This document shows positions 8,711 to 16,991 of a DNA stretch of 44,645 bases, piece after piece (position 1 is the first letter of the stretch; each line of letters begins with the position of its first letter). The DNA comes from Trichodesmium erythraeum GBRTRLIN201 (GTDB lineage: Bacteria > Cyanobacteriota > Cyanobacteriia > Cyanobacteriales > Microcoleaceae). Where the stretch lies: assembly GCA_018457135.1 (NCBI GenBank), contig JAGGDU010000188.1, forward strand, positions 54,046-98,690, read 5' to 3'. The position numbers and the translations under genes were made by a program. Under the pieces are notes generated by a model. The model did no database searches. It was given only the letters and a program-made list of their open reading frames with translations, and was not told where the DNA came from.

Positions 8711-9076
8711 ATGACCCTAGCCACAGAGAAAAAGAACCTATCTAGTGATAAATCTTTGAATGCGATAAAAAATTTCGCGGAAAGATATGCAAAAAAAACA
8801 AATACTTATTTTTGTATAGATCCTTCCGTTACTGCTGTAGTAATTGAGGGATTAGCTAAACATAAAGAAGATTTGGGCGCTCCCTTGTGCCCATGTCGTC
8901 ATTATGAAGATAAACAAGCAGAAGTCAAAGCTACTTATTGGAATTGTCCTTGTGTACCAATGCGGGAGCGTAAAGAATGTCATTGTATGTTGTTTTTAAC
9001 GCCAGATAATGATTTTGCTGGTGAACAACAAGAAATTACTCAAGAAGATCTAGAGTCAACTAGAAAAAATATGTAG
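8711..9076 (+). CDS. ftrC: Ferredoxin:thioredoxin reductase, catalytic (beta) subunit
   Basis: The 121-aa product carries all the cysteines of the FTR catalytic chain: CPC at 60-62, CPC at 79-81 and CHC at 90-92, within the diagnostic run CPCVPMRERKECHC. In the known enzyme (numbered from the Synechocystis structure) the equivalents of Cys60, 79, 81 and 90 hold the 4Fe-4S cluster, and Cys62 and Cys92 form the redox-active disulfide. The enzyme passes electrons from photosystem I-reduced ferredoxin to thioredoxin, coupling carbon metabolism to light. The length matches the family. It stands alone; the variable chain (ftrV) is not in this window. ATG at 8711 is the only sensible start. Confidence 0.96.
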   Translation: MTLATEKKNLSSDKSLNAIKNFAERYAKKTNTYFCIDPSVTAVVIEGLAKHKEDLGAPLCPCRHYEDKQAEVKATYWNCPCVPMRERKECHCMLFLTPDNDFAGEQQEITQEDLESTRKNM

Positions 9077-9658
9077 GTTGAAATTTTGAAGGAAGAAAGA
9101 AGAAAGTTAATCAACTTAGAAGCTATAGCTTAGAAGCTACAAGTCAAAATTTATTTTGATCAAGGGGATTTTGGGCCCATTCTCTCAAGCTGAAGTCAGA
9201 AGTCAAGGCTACCTTTACTCTCCAAAGGAGATAATTTCCATTCTTATATACATTTTTAGCTGTGACTAATTTGAAAAGTGCGAATATCCTCGGGGCACTA
9301 AGGACTTCTATATAAGACATCCGGCGCTGTTGTAAACCAGCGTCAGGATAATGTCAATTTTCTTTTTTCTTCTTATCAAAATATTAGGTTTTAATTGCTG
9401 AATAATTTTGTATATTGAAGAATGATAATAAATTTTCAACTATCTGTTAATTGAGGAAAAACCCTATCAAAAAATCCTAATCCTGGGACTGGTTAGGGGA
9501 GGATCCTCTGCTATGAGTAAATATGGAAAACTTTTGATAAATGGTATAACTCTTATAGAAAAAAAGTCTGTGCTAAAAAGGTTGGGAAAAAATGATAAAG
9601 TTGATAATTGATATGGAATGAAATTCAATTTTTAGTATTAATTGTTGATTTAGTAATC
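9077..9658. other. Spacer downstream of ftrC
   Basis: No gene is supported. It contains a hairpin with following T-rich sequence (9323-9344) and the repeated word CTTAGAAGCTA (near 9115 and 9131). A segment near 9266-9286 (TAATTTGAAAAGTGCG) weakly resembles dispersed repeat family B. Confidence 0.6.
9323..9360 (+). terminator. Possible terminator after ftrC
   Basis: GGCGCTG (9323-9329) pairs with CAGCGTC (9338-9344), 7 bp including one G-T pair, with an 8-base loop. A T-rich stretch follows only after about ten bases. It lies about 250 bases past the ftrC stop, so its role as the ftrC terminator is uncertain. Confidence 0.35.
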
Positions 9659-10057
9659 ATGACTTCTAAACAAGAAAAAATTCCCCAAGAATTTTGGCAG
9701 GGAATAGGAGAGTTTAATAAACAAGAATTTTATAAATGCCATGATATTCTTGAGGCTTTATGGCTGGAAGCTGGAGAGCCTGAACGAACTTTTTATCAAG
9801 GTATTTTACAAATAGCAGTAGGACTTTATCATGCAGGAAATGAAAATTGGCGTGGTAGTATGATGTTATTAGGAGAAGGTATTAGTAAATTACATTATTA
9901 TCAGCCTAGTTATTTTGGGATTAATGTGGATAAATTATTGATAGAAAGTTGTGAATTATTAAAATATTTGCAACAGTCTGGGCAGGAAAATTTGGCTGAT
10001 TTTGTGCGATCGCACAAAAATAGTAAGTACCCCAAAATATTAGAGCTAAAAGATTAA
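9659..10057 (+). CDS. DUF309 domain-containing protein
   Basis: The 132-aa alpha-helical protein has the DUF309 signature near its N-terminus (EFYKCHDILEALWLEAGEPE...FYQGILQIAVGLYH). The family is widespread in cyanobacteria and Firmicutes and its biochemical role is not established; the conserved His/Glu/Asp pattern suggests a metal or ligand site. I chose ATG at 9659 (MTSKQEK): the frame is open upstream to a TTG at 9608, but that would add a hydrophobic 17-residue leader not seen in the family. No clear ribosome-binding site distinguishes them. A HIP1-like site is in the gene at about 10006. Confidence 0.82.
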   Translation: MTSKQEKIPQEFWQGIGEFNKQEFYKCHDILEALWLEAGEPERTFYQGILQIAVGLYHAGNENWRGSMMLLGEGISKLHYYQPSYFGINVDKLLIESCELLKYLQQSGQENLADFVRSHKNSKYPKILELKD

Positions 10058-10442
10058 TTATCTGCTAAATTACAGTAGTTTTAATGTCGGTAAACCACAA
10101 TAGGGAGGTTGCATTTAGGGAGGTTGCATGTGAGGACATTCCGTGCAACTTCCCGACAAGGTTGTAGTTATAGCGATGTAGTTGATAAATTTGAAAAGCG
10201 CTGTAATGGTTTGGTTCAAAAACTAAATAGAATTTGCTGAAAAAGTTTTTTTTAAGAGTAGGATACCCACTCCTAAACCCGACCAGGGTTAAAATTAGGG
10301 GAGTGTTAGATCAATTTCAGTAGTTTTCTCCTCAACAGCTATGGAAAATTTTTCGGAAATTCTAAAAATTCTAATATCTTTCACCACTTATATTCTCAAA
10401 AATTTTAGTCGTAAATACCCAGGCTACTGGGTCTAAAAAATT
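10058..10442. other. Spacer between convergent genes
   Basis: No gene. Contains a copy of dispersed repeat family B (10145-10205) and the word TAGGGAGGTTGCAT twice in a row (about 10100-10129). No good terminator hairpin for either flanking gene was found. Confidence 0.65.
10145..10205. repeat. Dispersed repeat family B, copy 1
   Basis: These 61 bases align without gaps to 39468-39528 at about 80% identity (shared GCAA-TTCCC-ACAAGGTT ... TTTGAAAAGCGC-GTA). Confidence 0.65.
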
Positions 10443-11405
10443 TCAACTTGAACAAATAGCCATTAAGGTACATTCCCAAACCAACCTAGGTTGTACATAG
10501 GACAGTAAATATGTTCTTGCCATTTCCAAATGTTTCAGACACTCCACTCCAATTAAGGGGTGTTGTCTCCAATAACAATGCTGTAAATAATCTATCAACC
10601 ATAACTGTGCTTCCGTATCTAAACTTTTACTAATATCCCGTGCTAATGTCAATGCTTGAGGAATATCTCTAATACCCTGAGTTGCAACTTCAAGAATATC
10701 TGCTGGAATTTGTTGTAGTTGCTGCCAACAAGCGATCGCTTCTCCAGGACTTCCTTGAGCCATTTCCATGACTTCTGGCTGATCTAAAATTTTTCCATAA
10801 CCCACCTTTTCCAAGACTAACTTCATATTCTCCTGAGTCAAGCGATAAAAGGGAATACGTTGACACCGGGACACCAAAGTTGGCAACAATGCATCAACTC
10901 CAGGGGCAATTAAAATTAAGGTTGCTCGTTTCCCTGGCTCTTCCAAAATCTTCAATAAACCATTGGCAGCATTTTCTCCCATTGTCTCAGCTTGTTGCAA
11001 CACCACAACTGCTCTTGCTGCTTGTAGGGGAGGACGACTCAGAAATTGACCAATATCGCGCACTTGTTCTAAGCGTATTTGAGGAGGGGACTTACGTTTT
11101 ACCCCCGCTGCAGCTGCTTCTGTTGCTGAAAAAAGCTTTCCTTGGTGTAAGTATGTTGGCTCTAACCATAACAGGTCTGGATGGTTTCTTTTTTGGATGC
11201 GGCTTTTTAGGGATGAACTATTTGGAGGGAAAGAGTTGGTATGAGAGAATAGAAGTTGGATAAAACATTGAGCAGTTAAAGCTCGGCCGACTCCTGGAGG
11301 TCCAGCAAATAGATAAGCTGGGGCAATGCGTTGATGAGCCATTGCTTGGGTTAATAATTCTATGGCTTGGTTTTGCCCGATAATATTAATAAAGTCAAAA
11401 ATCAA
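10443..11405 (-). CDS. holB: DNA polymerase III, delta' subunit
   Basis: The 320-aa AAA+ protein is the delta' clamp-loader subunit. The N-terminus (INIIGQNQAIELLTQAM) is typical, and the P-loop is degenerate (GPPGVGRA, with Arg in place of the catalytic Lys), as expected for a non-hydrolysing delta'. The sensor-1 region includes the conserved ANGLLKILEEPG. The usual zinc-binding cysteines of delta' are not obvious. The start appears to be TTG at 11405: a TAA stop lies in the same frame two codons upstream, and no ATG occurs before the conserved region. The start codon therefore sits at the very edge of a heptamer repeat (11406-11434). tmk lies 215 bases upstream on the same strand, a neighbourhood seen in other cyanobacteria. 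Confidence 0.9.
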   Translation of the reverse strand: MIFDFINIIGQNQAIELLTQAMAHQRIAPAYLFAGPPGVGRALTAQCFIQLLFSHTNSFPPNSSSLKSRIQKRNHPDLLWLEPTYLHQGKLFSATEAAAAGVKRKSPPQIRLEQVRDIGQFLSRPPLQAARAVVVLQQAETMGENAANGLLKILEEPGKRATLILIAPGVDALLPTLVSRCQRIPFYRLTQENMKLVLEKVGYGKILDQPEVMEMAQGSPGEAIACWQQLQQIPADILEVATQGIRDIPQALTLARDISKSLDTEAQLWLIDYLQHCYWRQHPLIGVECLKHLEMARTYLLSYVQPRLVWECTLMAICSS

Positions 11406-11434
11406 AAGTTAAAAGTTAAAAGTTAAAAGTTAAA
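11406..11434. repeat. Heptamer repeat abutting the holB start
   Basis: Four head-to-tail copies of AAAGTTA (reverse complement of the TTAACTT heptad seen at 1013-1165). On the coding strand it occupies the position where the holB ribosome-binding site would be and contains no purine-rich site. Confidence 0.88.
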
Positions 11435-11499
11435 TGAACATAAGATAATTTGCTGAGGCTAGACTACACCAACAGGAAATCCTTTTCAATAATAGATTA

Positions 11500-11575
11500 T
11501 TACAGAATATTTTAGGTTTATAAGGTAAGCTCACTCAGACAACTTCCCGCACCACATAATTTTCGCGAAATCATC
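11500..11575. repeat. Dispersed repeat family A, weak copy
   Basis: TTACAGAATATTTTAGGTTTATAAGGTAAGC resembles the flank and left half of the copy at 381-470. The right half is poorly matched. It lies between tmk and holB. Confidence 0.45.
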
Positions 11576-11620
11576 TGTATATTTATACTCCATAATAATG
11601 ACAAAAAAACTATCTTTTAA

Positions 11621-12298
11621 TCAAATATACTTCCATTCTACTAATTTTTGCATAATAATTGCTTGAATTTGCTGTTGTACTTTTTCTCTAGTCAAGTTAG
11701 CATCTATTCGTACTATTAAAGAATTGTTTTTAGCTAACTCTTGATACCCTTGTTGTACCCGCCGATGAAATTCAATATTTGCTTGTTCCATTCTGTCAAA
11801 ATTTCCCCTACTTTTAGCTCTAGCTAAACCAATTTCTACATCAATATCTAACCAAAAAGTTAAATCACTTTTTAAACCACCTGTAGCAATATAATTCAGT
11901 TGTTTAATTAATTCAACATCTAAACCACGACCGTATCCTTGATAAGCAATAGTTGAGTCAATGAAGCGATCGCACAGAACTATTGTCCCTCTTTCCAAAC
12001 AAGGTTTAATCAAAGCTTCTATATGTTGCGCTCTATCTGCAGCATATAATAGTAACTCAGATGTTTCTTGAATTTTTTCTGCCAATACATCTGGACTTAA
12101 AAGTAATTCTCGTAAAGCTTTACCTAGTTTTGTTCCTCCCGGTTCTCGGGTGATAACTACTTCTAAATCTAAATCTATAGACTTTGGCAAAATTTGCCTC
12201 GACTCTCCTGTTTCTAATAACCAATCTTGTAAAAGTTCAATTTGAGTGGTTTTACCCCCTCCTTCTACACCTTCAAAAACTATAAATTTGCCTATCAT
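11621..12298 (-). CDS. tmk: Thymidylate (dTMP) kinase
   Basis: The 225-aa product phosphorylates dTMP to dTDP for DNA synthesis. It begins with the P-loop (MIGKFIVFEGVEGGGKTTQ), followed by the DR(Y/F) substrate motif (CDRFIDSTIAYQGYGRG) and the ITREPGGT segment. The length is normal (about 205-225). ATG at 12298 is directly before the conserved region. It is on the same strand and upstream of holB. A small gene starts 65 bases away on the opposite strand, so the two share a short divergent promoter region. Confidence 0.95.
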   Translation of the reverse strand: MIGKFIVFEGVEGGGKTTQIELLQDWLLETGESRQILPKSIDLDLEVVITREPGGTKLGKALRELLLSPDVLAEKIQETSELLLYAADRAQHIEALIKPCLERGTIVLCDRFIDSTIAYQGYGRGLDVELIKQLNYIATGGLKSDLTFWLDIDVEIGLARAKSRGNFDRMEQANIEFHRRVQQGYQELAKNNSLIVRIDANLTREKVQQQIQAIIMQKLVEWKYI

Positions 12299-12363
12299 TA
12301 TGTAAGTTCTAATTAATTAATTATATTTAATTTTAAGTGTTTTTTCTCTGATTGGAGTTTTTT

Positions 12364-12708
12364 ATGGCTTACTATACTGCTATATTGACTATTGCTGTCA
12401 AGATCGAAAGTTTACAACCAGTTTTTACAGAGATATTAAATAATTGTGGTTGTGAAATTATCTATACCCAAAAATACTATTTAATGGCTCGTGAATTTCC
12501 TGGCCAAGTTTCTTTCTCCCAACTTGTCACTATAGAAATAACTCTTTACAGAGTAACTAATAATTCTGAAAATATCCAACTAAATATAGTTACAAGAAAT
12601 GAAGAACTCCCTTTAAAATCAAGTAATCATTGTAGTCAAGTATTTGATTTATTAACTTACTTGATAGTAGAAAATTCTAATTGGGAACTTTTGGAAAGAA
12701 TTATTTAA
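12364..12708 (+). CDS. Conserved small hypothetical protein
   Basis: The 114-aa protein is not recognised. It is a mixed alpha/beta sequence without TM segments, with Cys-rich spots (NNCGCEII). I chose ATG at 12364 because GGAG sits 7 bases upstream (12355-12358); the frame also offers TTG at 12352, which would bury that site in the coding region. It is divergent from tmk, a position suggesting a cyanobacterial conserved protein, but I infer no function. It resembles neither a toxin nor an antitoxin family I know. Confidence 0.65.
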   Translation: MAYYTAILTIAVKIESLQPVFTEILNNCGCEIIYTQKYYLMAREFPGQVSFSQLVTIEITLYRVTNNSENIQLNIVTRNEELPLKSSNHCSQVFDLLTYLIVENSNWELLERII

Positions 12709-13237
12709 GAGAATAGAAAATAGGAGCTAGAAGGGGGATAAAATTATCCTCTCCTTTCCTTATATAGTAGTCACCATTACTCCCCTAAACATTTTTACCA
12801 TTCTTAACTTTAGTCCATGCTCCGAATTTTTAGCAGTTTTCATTATTCAAAAATACAGATATTTTGGTTTCAAAACAAAAGCCGTAAGTTTTGTAGTTAT
12901 GAAGTCAAAACTTTGAGCATACTAAATTTAGTTACTATAGGCTTATAAAGTAAAGCATAATATAGATATCTATCTATAACCAGCTTTTTATTCCAAAGAT
13001 TTAGTATAACTTCTAACTTCAGCGCCGCCAGTAAAAGACTTAAGAAAAAATCTATATTTACTCAAACTTATACCAATTCAGTTTAAAGATGTCACAAATA
13101 ATTTCTTGAAATTACTGAGAGGCTCAAAGTTTTGAATTTTTCAAATCTTAATGCATCAATGTATCCATGTATGACATTCGTAAAACGGTATTACCTTATT
13201 ACCTATATTCTCAAGCTAGAGACACTACTACAAAAAT
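12709..13237. other. Spacer between convergent genes
   Basis: No gene. Contains a copy of dispersed repeat family C (13078-13164). Nothing else is recognised; no strong terminator. Confidence 0.65.
13078..13164. repeat. Dispersed repeat family C, copy 1
   Basis: Shares CTTTAAA/AATAATTT/GAAATTAC/TCAAAGTTTTGAATTTTTC with 16750-16829; a shorter and weaker match lies at about 945-1000. All copies are in spacers. Confidence 0.6.
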
Positions 13238-15559
13238 CTAACAGTTCCTATTGCGTAATAACAAAGAATTAGTCACAACACTCACCGAGCTAAAAGCCAT
13301 CAAAGCACCTGCAGCAGAGGGATTAAGAATAATTCCCAAACTAGGCAACAATACCCCCATCGCTACAGGAATGCCAACAATATTATAGGCAAAAGCCCAA
13401 AATAGATTTTGACGAATTTTGTTGAAAGTAGCGCGACTCAGCTTAATAGACTCTACCACATCCATCAACTTATTCTGCATCAACACAATATCAGCAGTTT
13501 CCATTGCCACATCTGTACCAGTTTGCATTCCAATACCCACATTTGCTTGAGCTAAAGCAGGAGCATCATTAATACCATCTCCTACCATTCCCACCTTCTC
13601 ACCTTTTGACTGTAAAGCAGCGATCGCCTCTGCCTTTCCTTCAGGTGGCACTTCTGCTAACATATTCTCAGCAGTTAAACCTAACTGTTGAGCAATAACT
13701 TTGGCAACACAGGCACGATCGCCTGTTAACAACATTACTTTTAAACCTACATCTTGCAGACTCTTGACTGTTACCAAAGCATCATCCCGTAATGTATCAC
13801 TAACTTCTATAAGCCCAAGTAATGCTCTATCAAAACTAACATAAACTGCTGTTTTATCGGTTAAAGTAGGAACATTCTCTGGCTCTACAACAATTTGATA
13901 GTTTTTCAACCATTCTAAATTTCCAACTAAAGCAAGCTTGCCATCTACAATAGCAGATGCTCCTAAACCTGGCTCAGTATAAAAATCAGTTGCTGATAAT
14001 AACTCCACATTCTCTTCCTGTGCTTTTTGTAAAATTGCTTCTGCCAAAGGATGACTCGTACCACTTTCCACAGTAGCAGCAACCCTTAATAATAATTCTG
14101 GGTTATTTCCGACAATATTTGTGACAGTGGGATGCCCAGTAGTCAAGGTTCCAGTTTTGTCAAAAACGATAGTATCTAACTCATGCACTTTTTCCAATAC
14201 ATCCCCACCTTTAATTAACAAACCTCTTTGAGCTCCCACACTCGAACCTACTAATATGGCGGTGGGTGTTGCTAAACCTAAGGCACAAGGACAAGCAATA
14301 ACTAAAACAGCGATCGCCAATTTCAAACTCAAAAGTAGTGGAGAAGTGGAATAAGTCATTATCCCTTGATGACTAGATGTCTGCAAAACTTCAGACCAAA
14401 TATTAGTACCGACAAAATACCAAAATAGGAACGTTATAGCAGCAATAGTCATTACCCCATAAGTAAAATACCCTGCCACAGTATCGGCTAAATTTTGAAT
14501 TGGTGCCTTTCTAGTTTGGGCTGTTTCGACTAATTTGATAATTTGAGCTAAGGTAGTTTCCGAACCTGTGTGAGTTGTCTGCATAACTATAGTGCTAGAC
14601 TTATTAATAGTTCCTGCCGCTACATTACTACCAAATTCTTTAACTACAGGTATAGACTCCCCCGTCAGCATAGACTCATCTACAGTAGTTTTGCCATCAC
14701 ATATTTTCCCATCCACAGGAAATTTTTCCCCAGGCAGTACTTGTAAATATTCTCCCACTTTGACTTGTGAGGCCGGAATTTCTAAAGGCTCAGAAGAATT
14801 ATTGTTGCACTTGGGTGCAGAAACTAAACGTGCGGTTGCTGGTTGGAGTGCAATTAATGAATGTAGGGTAGATGCTGCCCGATATCTAGCTTGTTGTTCT
14901 AGGGTTTTACCTAAAAGGATGAAACCAAGGATCATTACAGGTTCGTCAAAAAAGCATTCCCATCCCAACTCGGGAACTAGTAAGGCAACGATACTAGTAG
15001 TATAAGCTGTGACTGCTCCTAAACCAACTAAAGTGTTCATGTTTGGCGCGTTGCGTGACAGACTGCGAGCACCATCAATAATAATTTCTCGCCCTGGTAC
15101 TAATAGAGCTAGACTAGCTAATACTGCATGAAACCAAATATTTCCCAGAATAGGAATTTCTGAACCAATGAAGTGGCCTAAATGTCCGATGCTTGACAAA
15201 ATAAGTAGTAAAGAAGCGATCGCTATACGCCAGATCTGTTGTTTTATTTCTTGGCGATGCCGTTCGGTTTGTTTTTGAGCAGCGTAGTTTTTGGAGTTAT
15301 CAAGCCGTGGTTGAGTTGGAAAACCGTTATCTGTCAGTTTTTGGGCGAGAATGTTTGGGTCGATCTGGTCTTTTTCACATTCAACAGTTGCTACTTCGGT
15401 TGCTAGGTTCACGCGAGCGGAGATAACTCCTATTTGTTGGTTGAGTTGCCTTTCTACTGCTTTAACACACCCGGCGCATTTCATACCACTGACATCAAGG
15501 GTAATGGTTTCTGGTAGGGAATTATGAATTGTTGTTTCTCTTTTAGGGGTAACTTGCAT
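13238..15559 (-). CDS. Copper-type P1B ATPase (CtaA/PacS-like)
   Basis: The 773-aa heavy-metal-translocating ATPase pumps monovalent copper (or silver) across a membrane. Order: one N-terminal HMA domain with metal-binding GMKCAGC (Cys28, Cys31), TM helices, TGES actuator motif, CPC intramembrane metal site (Cys423-Cys425, context ACPCALGLATPTA), phosphorylated Asp467 in DKTGT, SHPLAEA nucleotide-binding HP motif, GDGINDAPAL hinge and two final TM helices. The CPC class fits Cu(I). In cyanobacteria CtaA and PacS supply copper to plastocyanin and cytochrome oxidase; I cannot tell which one this is, so no symbol is given. ATG at 15559 has a good ribosome site (GGAG 8 bases upstream). No metal operator is evident. 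Confidence 0.93.
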   Translation of the reverse strand: MQVTPKRETTIHNSLPETITLDVSGMKCAGCVKAVERQLNQQIGVISARVNLATEVATVECEKDQIDPNILAQKLTDNGFPTQPRLDNSKNYAAQKQTERHRQEIKQQIWRIAIASLLLILSSIGHLGHFIGSEIPILGNIWFHAVLASLALLVPGREIIIDGARSLSRNAPNMNTLVGLGAVTAYTTSIVALLVPELGWECFFDEPVMILGFILLGKTLEQQARYRAASTLHSLIALQPATARLVSAPKCNNNSSEPLEIPASQVKVGEYLQVLPGEKFPVDGKICDGKTTVDESMLTGESIPVVKEFGSNVAAGTINKSSTIVMQTTHTGSETTLAQIIKLVETAQTRKAPIQNLADTVAGYFTYGVMTIAAITFLFWYFVGTNIWSEVLQTSSHQGIMTYSTSPLLLSLKLAIAVLVIACPCALGLATPTAILVGSSVGAQRGLLIKGGDVLEKVHELDTIVFDKTGTLTTGHPTVTNIVGNNPELLLRVAATVESGTSHPLAEAILQKAQEENVELLSATDFYTEPGLGASAIVDGKLALVGNLEWLKNYQIVVEPENVPTLTDKTAVYVSFDRALLGLIEVSDTLRDDALVTVKSLQDVGLKVMLLTGDRACVAKVIAQQLGLTAENMLAEVPPEGKAEAIAALQSKGEKVGMVGDGINDAPALAQANVGIGMQTGTDVAMETADIVLMQNKLMDVVESIKLSRATFNKIRQNLFWAFAYNIVGIPVAMGVLLPSLGIILNPSAAGALMAFSSVSVVTNSLLLRNRNC

Positions 15560-15730
15560 AAAGTTTTCTCCAATGATTTTTTAATTTTTTTATTCTAATA
15601 TAGAAAATATAGAAAAAAAGTAATAACTGTTTAGTTATTAAACCTATTTTTTTAAGGTTTTTAGGGCTTAGGCAGAAACCAGTTGGCTTAAGGATATTTC
15701 GTGATTTTAAAAATTAGGGTAATTAACCCA

Positions 15731-15802
15731 GTTTCTTGTTTGGGTAATACTTCTGTAAGTTTCTTGTTTGGGTAGGACTTCTGTAAGTTTCTTGTTTGGG
15801 TA
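15731..15802. repeat. 28-nt tandem repeat, 2.6 units
   Basis: Unit GTTTCTTGTTTGGGTA plus 12 further bases, present at 15731-15758, 15759-15786 and partially at 15787-15802. Units 1 and 2 differ only where ATA becomes GGA. Confidence 0.9.
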
Positions 15803-15892
15803 TGTAAGTACTAATTTTATTTAGTTATCAATAGTTACCTATTTCTGATTTACTATTTACTATATAGGAATTTAAATTATAAATTAAGTATA

Positions 15893-16020
15893 TTATTTAT
15901 CTATTTTGATTGGTTTAGTAATGTAATCTAATGCTCCTAATTCCCACTTATTCATTTTACCTTTGTCTCTGAAAAGCAGTCATAAAAATCACAGGAATAT
16001 CTTTATTTCTTTTAATTTTA
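15893..16020 (-). pseudogene. Relic of a response-regulator receiver domain
   Basis: On the minus strand one frame reads KRNKDIPVIFMTAFQRQR then stop. A neighbouring frame immediately continues KMNKWELGALDYITKPIKIDK then stop. Together these match the second half of a CheY-like receiver domain: DIPVIF(L/M)TA is beta4 with the conserved Thr, and ELGALDYITKPI holds the conserved Lys-Pro. The phosphoacceptor region upstream is too decayed to read with confidence. There is at least one frameshift and no intact ORF, so this is a broken fragment. What the original protein carried beyond the receiver cannot be known. Confidence 0.7.
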
Positions 16021-16749
16021 CAGGTAAAAAAAATCAACTACCCCCCCACATGAAAAAAATTGAGATAAATAAGAAAGAATAGAGATACTTTCTATTGCTG
16101 GTTTTAAAAAATGCTGATAATCAATAGGCATGAAAATATTAAAATCATACTTTCAAAAAAAAATAACTACTGATTTTATATTAATTTAGTGATAATAGAA
16201 AATTAAAATTATGGTGTTTATTGTAGTATTTTTACTATTATTTTTTACCATATAGCAATTATATCTAATTTTTGAAACTGGTGGGCTGCAGAGAAAAACA
16301 AAAAGTAAAAATAATCTTGAGCTTTTTTTTCAAAATGCTAGTAATTTTTTATAAATGATTGAATATTGCTATAGTAATTTAAGTAATTTACTTGATACCT
16401 AATTATAATTTTCTGAGATTTTGATCTTTATTTATTGGGTTTGAAATCCTTAAAGAAGCAGTCAATACTTATAACATTTTTTTTGATGCCAATTATCATA
16501 GATTAATATTAACTTTTTTTCAAACTTTATAATTTAAGTAATTAACACAAAAATCAATTTCTTTTCATAATTAATACTAAGTTCATATTGATTTTATCAA
16601 TATTGTAGGGAAATTATATCTAACCTCACTAACTATCCGCATTCGGATACTTCAAGTGAAAAATAAAAGATTTTTTGAGAAATAATATTATCTAGTAGAA
16701 GAAACTTTTAATCCCAATTAACTTTAAATATGTTACAAATATTTGCCAA

Positions 16750-16829
16750 CTTTAAATGTTAAATAATTTACCGAAATTACAGGAAACGTCAAAGTTTTGA
16801 ATTTTTCAAACTTAATACATAATTATATA
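16750..16829. repeat. Dispersed repeat family C, copy 2
   Basis: Matches 13078-13164 over about 80 bases, best over TCAAAGTTTTGAATTTTTC. Confidence 0.6.
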
Positions 16830-16991
16830 ATTTTCCTGAAAAAAAAAGGTATCATCCACAACTGCTAAAAGCTGTTAACATATTTCCTCCATCGGAGTCT
16901 GGCTGTTTAGGTTTTCGGCTGTCGCCAATATGAAACCCTGGGGAAGAATGAATGGGTAGCATCTTGGTAGAGAAATACTCAAAACTGATAG

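Larger units (their letters stand above)
15560..16991. other. 1.4-kb spacer with decayed genes and repeats
   Basis: No intact gene. It holds 28-nt tandem repeats (15731-15802), a response-regulator relic (about 15893-16020), a TATCCG-CATT-CGGATA hairpin at 16634-16649 and one copy of dispersed repeat C (16750-16829). The remainder is AT-rich sequence in which I see nothing. Confidence 0.7.

Noticed and set aside
10880-11263. Open frame of 127 codons on the plus strand
   Set aside because: It is antisense within holB, whose frame has strong motif support.
14592-15005. Open frame of 137 codons on the plus strand
   Set aside because: Antisense within the copper ATPase; no recognised motif or ribosome site.
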